Source of the DNA: Fibrobacter sp.
GTDB lineage: Bacteria; Fibrobacterota; Fibrobacteria; Fibrobacterales; Fibrobacteraceae
DNA length: 5,843 nucleotides
Reading direction: 5' to 3'
Assembly: GCA_012515825.1 (NCBI GenBank)
Contig: JAAYXQ010000072.1
Location: forward strand, 1 to 5,843
The translations under genes and the position numbers were made by a program. Positions 5,102 through 5,843 of this stretch are shown here, in pieces. The first letter of the stretch is position 1, and each line of letters starts with the position of its first letter. The notes under the pieces are model-generated. The model ran no database searches. It had not been told where the DNA came from and saw only the letters and a program-made list of their open reading frames with translations.

Positions 5102-5843
5102 ATGTTATCCAAAAGATTAATTGTTTGTTTAGATGTTCGAAATAGAAAAGTGACAAAAGGTGTCAAGTTTAAAGGAAATATTGATATTGGGGATCCCGTA
5201 GAAATGGGGGCCCGATACAGTGATGATGGGGTAGATGAATTAGTCTTTTATGATATTACAGCAAGTGCTGAAAATCGTCCATGTGATATAGAAATGGTGA
5301 AAGATATTGCTCGCCATGTTTTTATTCCGTTTGCTGTTGGTGGTGGGATTCGTAATCTCGATGATATGCGTGCGGTGCTTTTAGCTGGTGCTGAAAAAGT
5401 AAGTATCAATAGCCTTGCTGTGCTTCACCCTGAAATTATTGCCGAAGGCGCAAAAGCGTTTGGAAATCAGTGTATTGTTCTTGGGATGGATGCCAAATTT
5501 GTAGGCGTTTCTGAAAAAATACCTAGTGGCTATGAAGTTTATATTCAAGGTGGTAGGCGAGCCATGGGAATCGATGCCGTTCAATGGGCAATTCAAGCGC
5601 AAGAATTGGGCGTAGGGGAAATTTGCCTTAATTCGATTGATGCCGATGGAACAAAAGAGGGTTATGAACTTACAATTACTGATTTGATTGCCAAAGCTGT
5701 ACAGGTTCCTGTCATTGCAAGCGGTGGAGCAGGGGTTCCTGAGCATATTTCTACGCTATTTTCTAAGACTTCTGCAGATGCAGCCCTTGTCGCATCGATG
5801 GTCCATTTTGGAGATTATACAGTACAAGGAATTAAATCAGCCA
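5102..5843 (+). CDS. hisF: Imidazole glycerol phosphate synthase cyclase subunit HisF (cut at right edge)
   Basis: HisF works with the glutaminase HisH. It uses the ammonia HisH releases to convert PRFAR into imidazole glycerol phosphate and AICAR, the branch step of histidine and purine metabolism. The 247 visible codons form the full TIM barrel apart from the last few residues (family length about 253-258). Catalytic Asp11 (in CLDV) and Asp130 (in MDAK) fall at exactly the family positions. Phosphate-binding GGG (80-82) and SGGAG (207-211), the GDPVE motif (30-34) and Asp51 in YDITAS are present. The NIDIGDPVE, LVFYDITAS and IPSGYEVYIQGG segments resemble a HisF subtype of diverse non-enteric bacteria, from memory. 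No other histidine gene is visible, so HisH must lie beyond the edge or elsewhere. It follows the pseudouridine synthase by 45 bases and may be in the same transcript. The reading frame is intact to the edge. Confidence 0.97.
   Translation, partial: MLSKRLIVCLDVRNRKVTKGVKFKGNIDIGDPVEMGARYSDDGVDELVFYDITASAENRPCDIEMVKDIARHVFIPFAVGGGIRNLDDMRAVLLAGAEKVSINSLAVLHPEIIAEGAKAFGNQCIVLGMDAKFVGVSEKIPSGYEVYIQGGRRAMGIDAVQWAIQAQELGVGEICLNSIDADGTKEGYELTITDLIAKAVQVPVIASGGAGVPEHISTLFSKTSADAALVASMVHFGDYTVQGIKSA

Noticed and set aside
4972..5166. Minus-strand open frame spanning the synthase/hisF junction
   Set aside because: It overlaps the ends of two certain genes, and its sequence shows no family features or binding site.
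5381..5746. 121-codon minus-strand open frame inside hisF
   Set aside because: It is antisense to an intact hisF with both catalytic aspartates. The length is explained by the codon bias of hisF rather than by a second gene.
1..5843. A defence, mobile or CRISPR system in the window
   Set aside because: No transposase, integrase, repeat array, nuclease, toxin or restriction motif was seen on either strand. All genes are housekeeping or envelope proteins with similar base composition.

Overview
The window is a low-GC, gene-dense stretch of bacterial chromosome using the standard genetic code (TAA, TAG and TGA all end genes here). A gene with a signal peptide and beta-barrel character implies a diderm cell. 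The candidate promoter upstream of rsgA resembles the TTTG / TAnnTTTG type described in Bacteroidota. The HisF, NadD and RsgA variants do not look enterobacterial. A member of the FCB group, for example a Fibrobacterota- or Bacteroidota-like gut or environmental bacterium, is my best guess, but it is only a guess from sequence character. No mobile element, CRISPR array, tRNA or rRNA was seen.

Layout. Positions 1-153 hold the 5' end of a minus-strand membrane-protein gene that runs off the left edge and has a UbiA-like N-terminus. A short divergent regulatory region follows (about 154-220). rsgA, a ribosome-assembly GTPase, reads rightward to 1282. After a 62-bp gap with a candidate promoter comes a tightly packed run, all on the plus strand: a small four-helix membrane protein (1345-1755), a secreted beta-barrel-like protein (1763-2338), a NadD-like adenylyltransferase (2328-2960, overlapping its neighbour by 11 bases), a polytopic membrane protein with a C-terminal DUF2914 domain (2971-4077), and an RluA-family pseudouridine synthase (4079-5056, one base after the preceding stop). 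After 45 bases hisF starts at 5102 and is cut by the right edge a few codons before its expected end.

How the genes relate. The spacing (7 bases, -11, 10, 1) strongly suggests one transcript for 1345-5056, possibly reading on into hisF. The operon mixes housekeeping functions (NAD synthesis, RNA modification, histidine synthesis) with envelope proteins of unknown role, and no single pathway explains it. The most useful points are the overlooked minus-strand gene at the left edge, the altered nucleotide-binding motifs in the NadD-like protein, a T9 tract in the DUF2914 gene where loss of one T gives an immediate stop, and the candidate promoter in the divergent region. I did not find convincing evidence of an undescribed multi-gene system.
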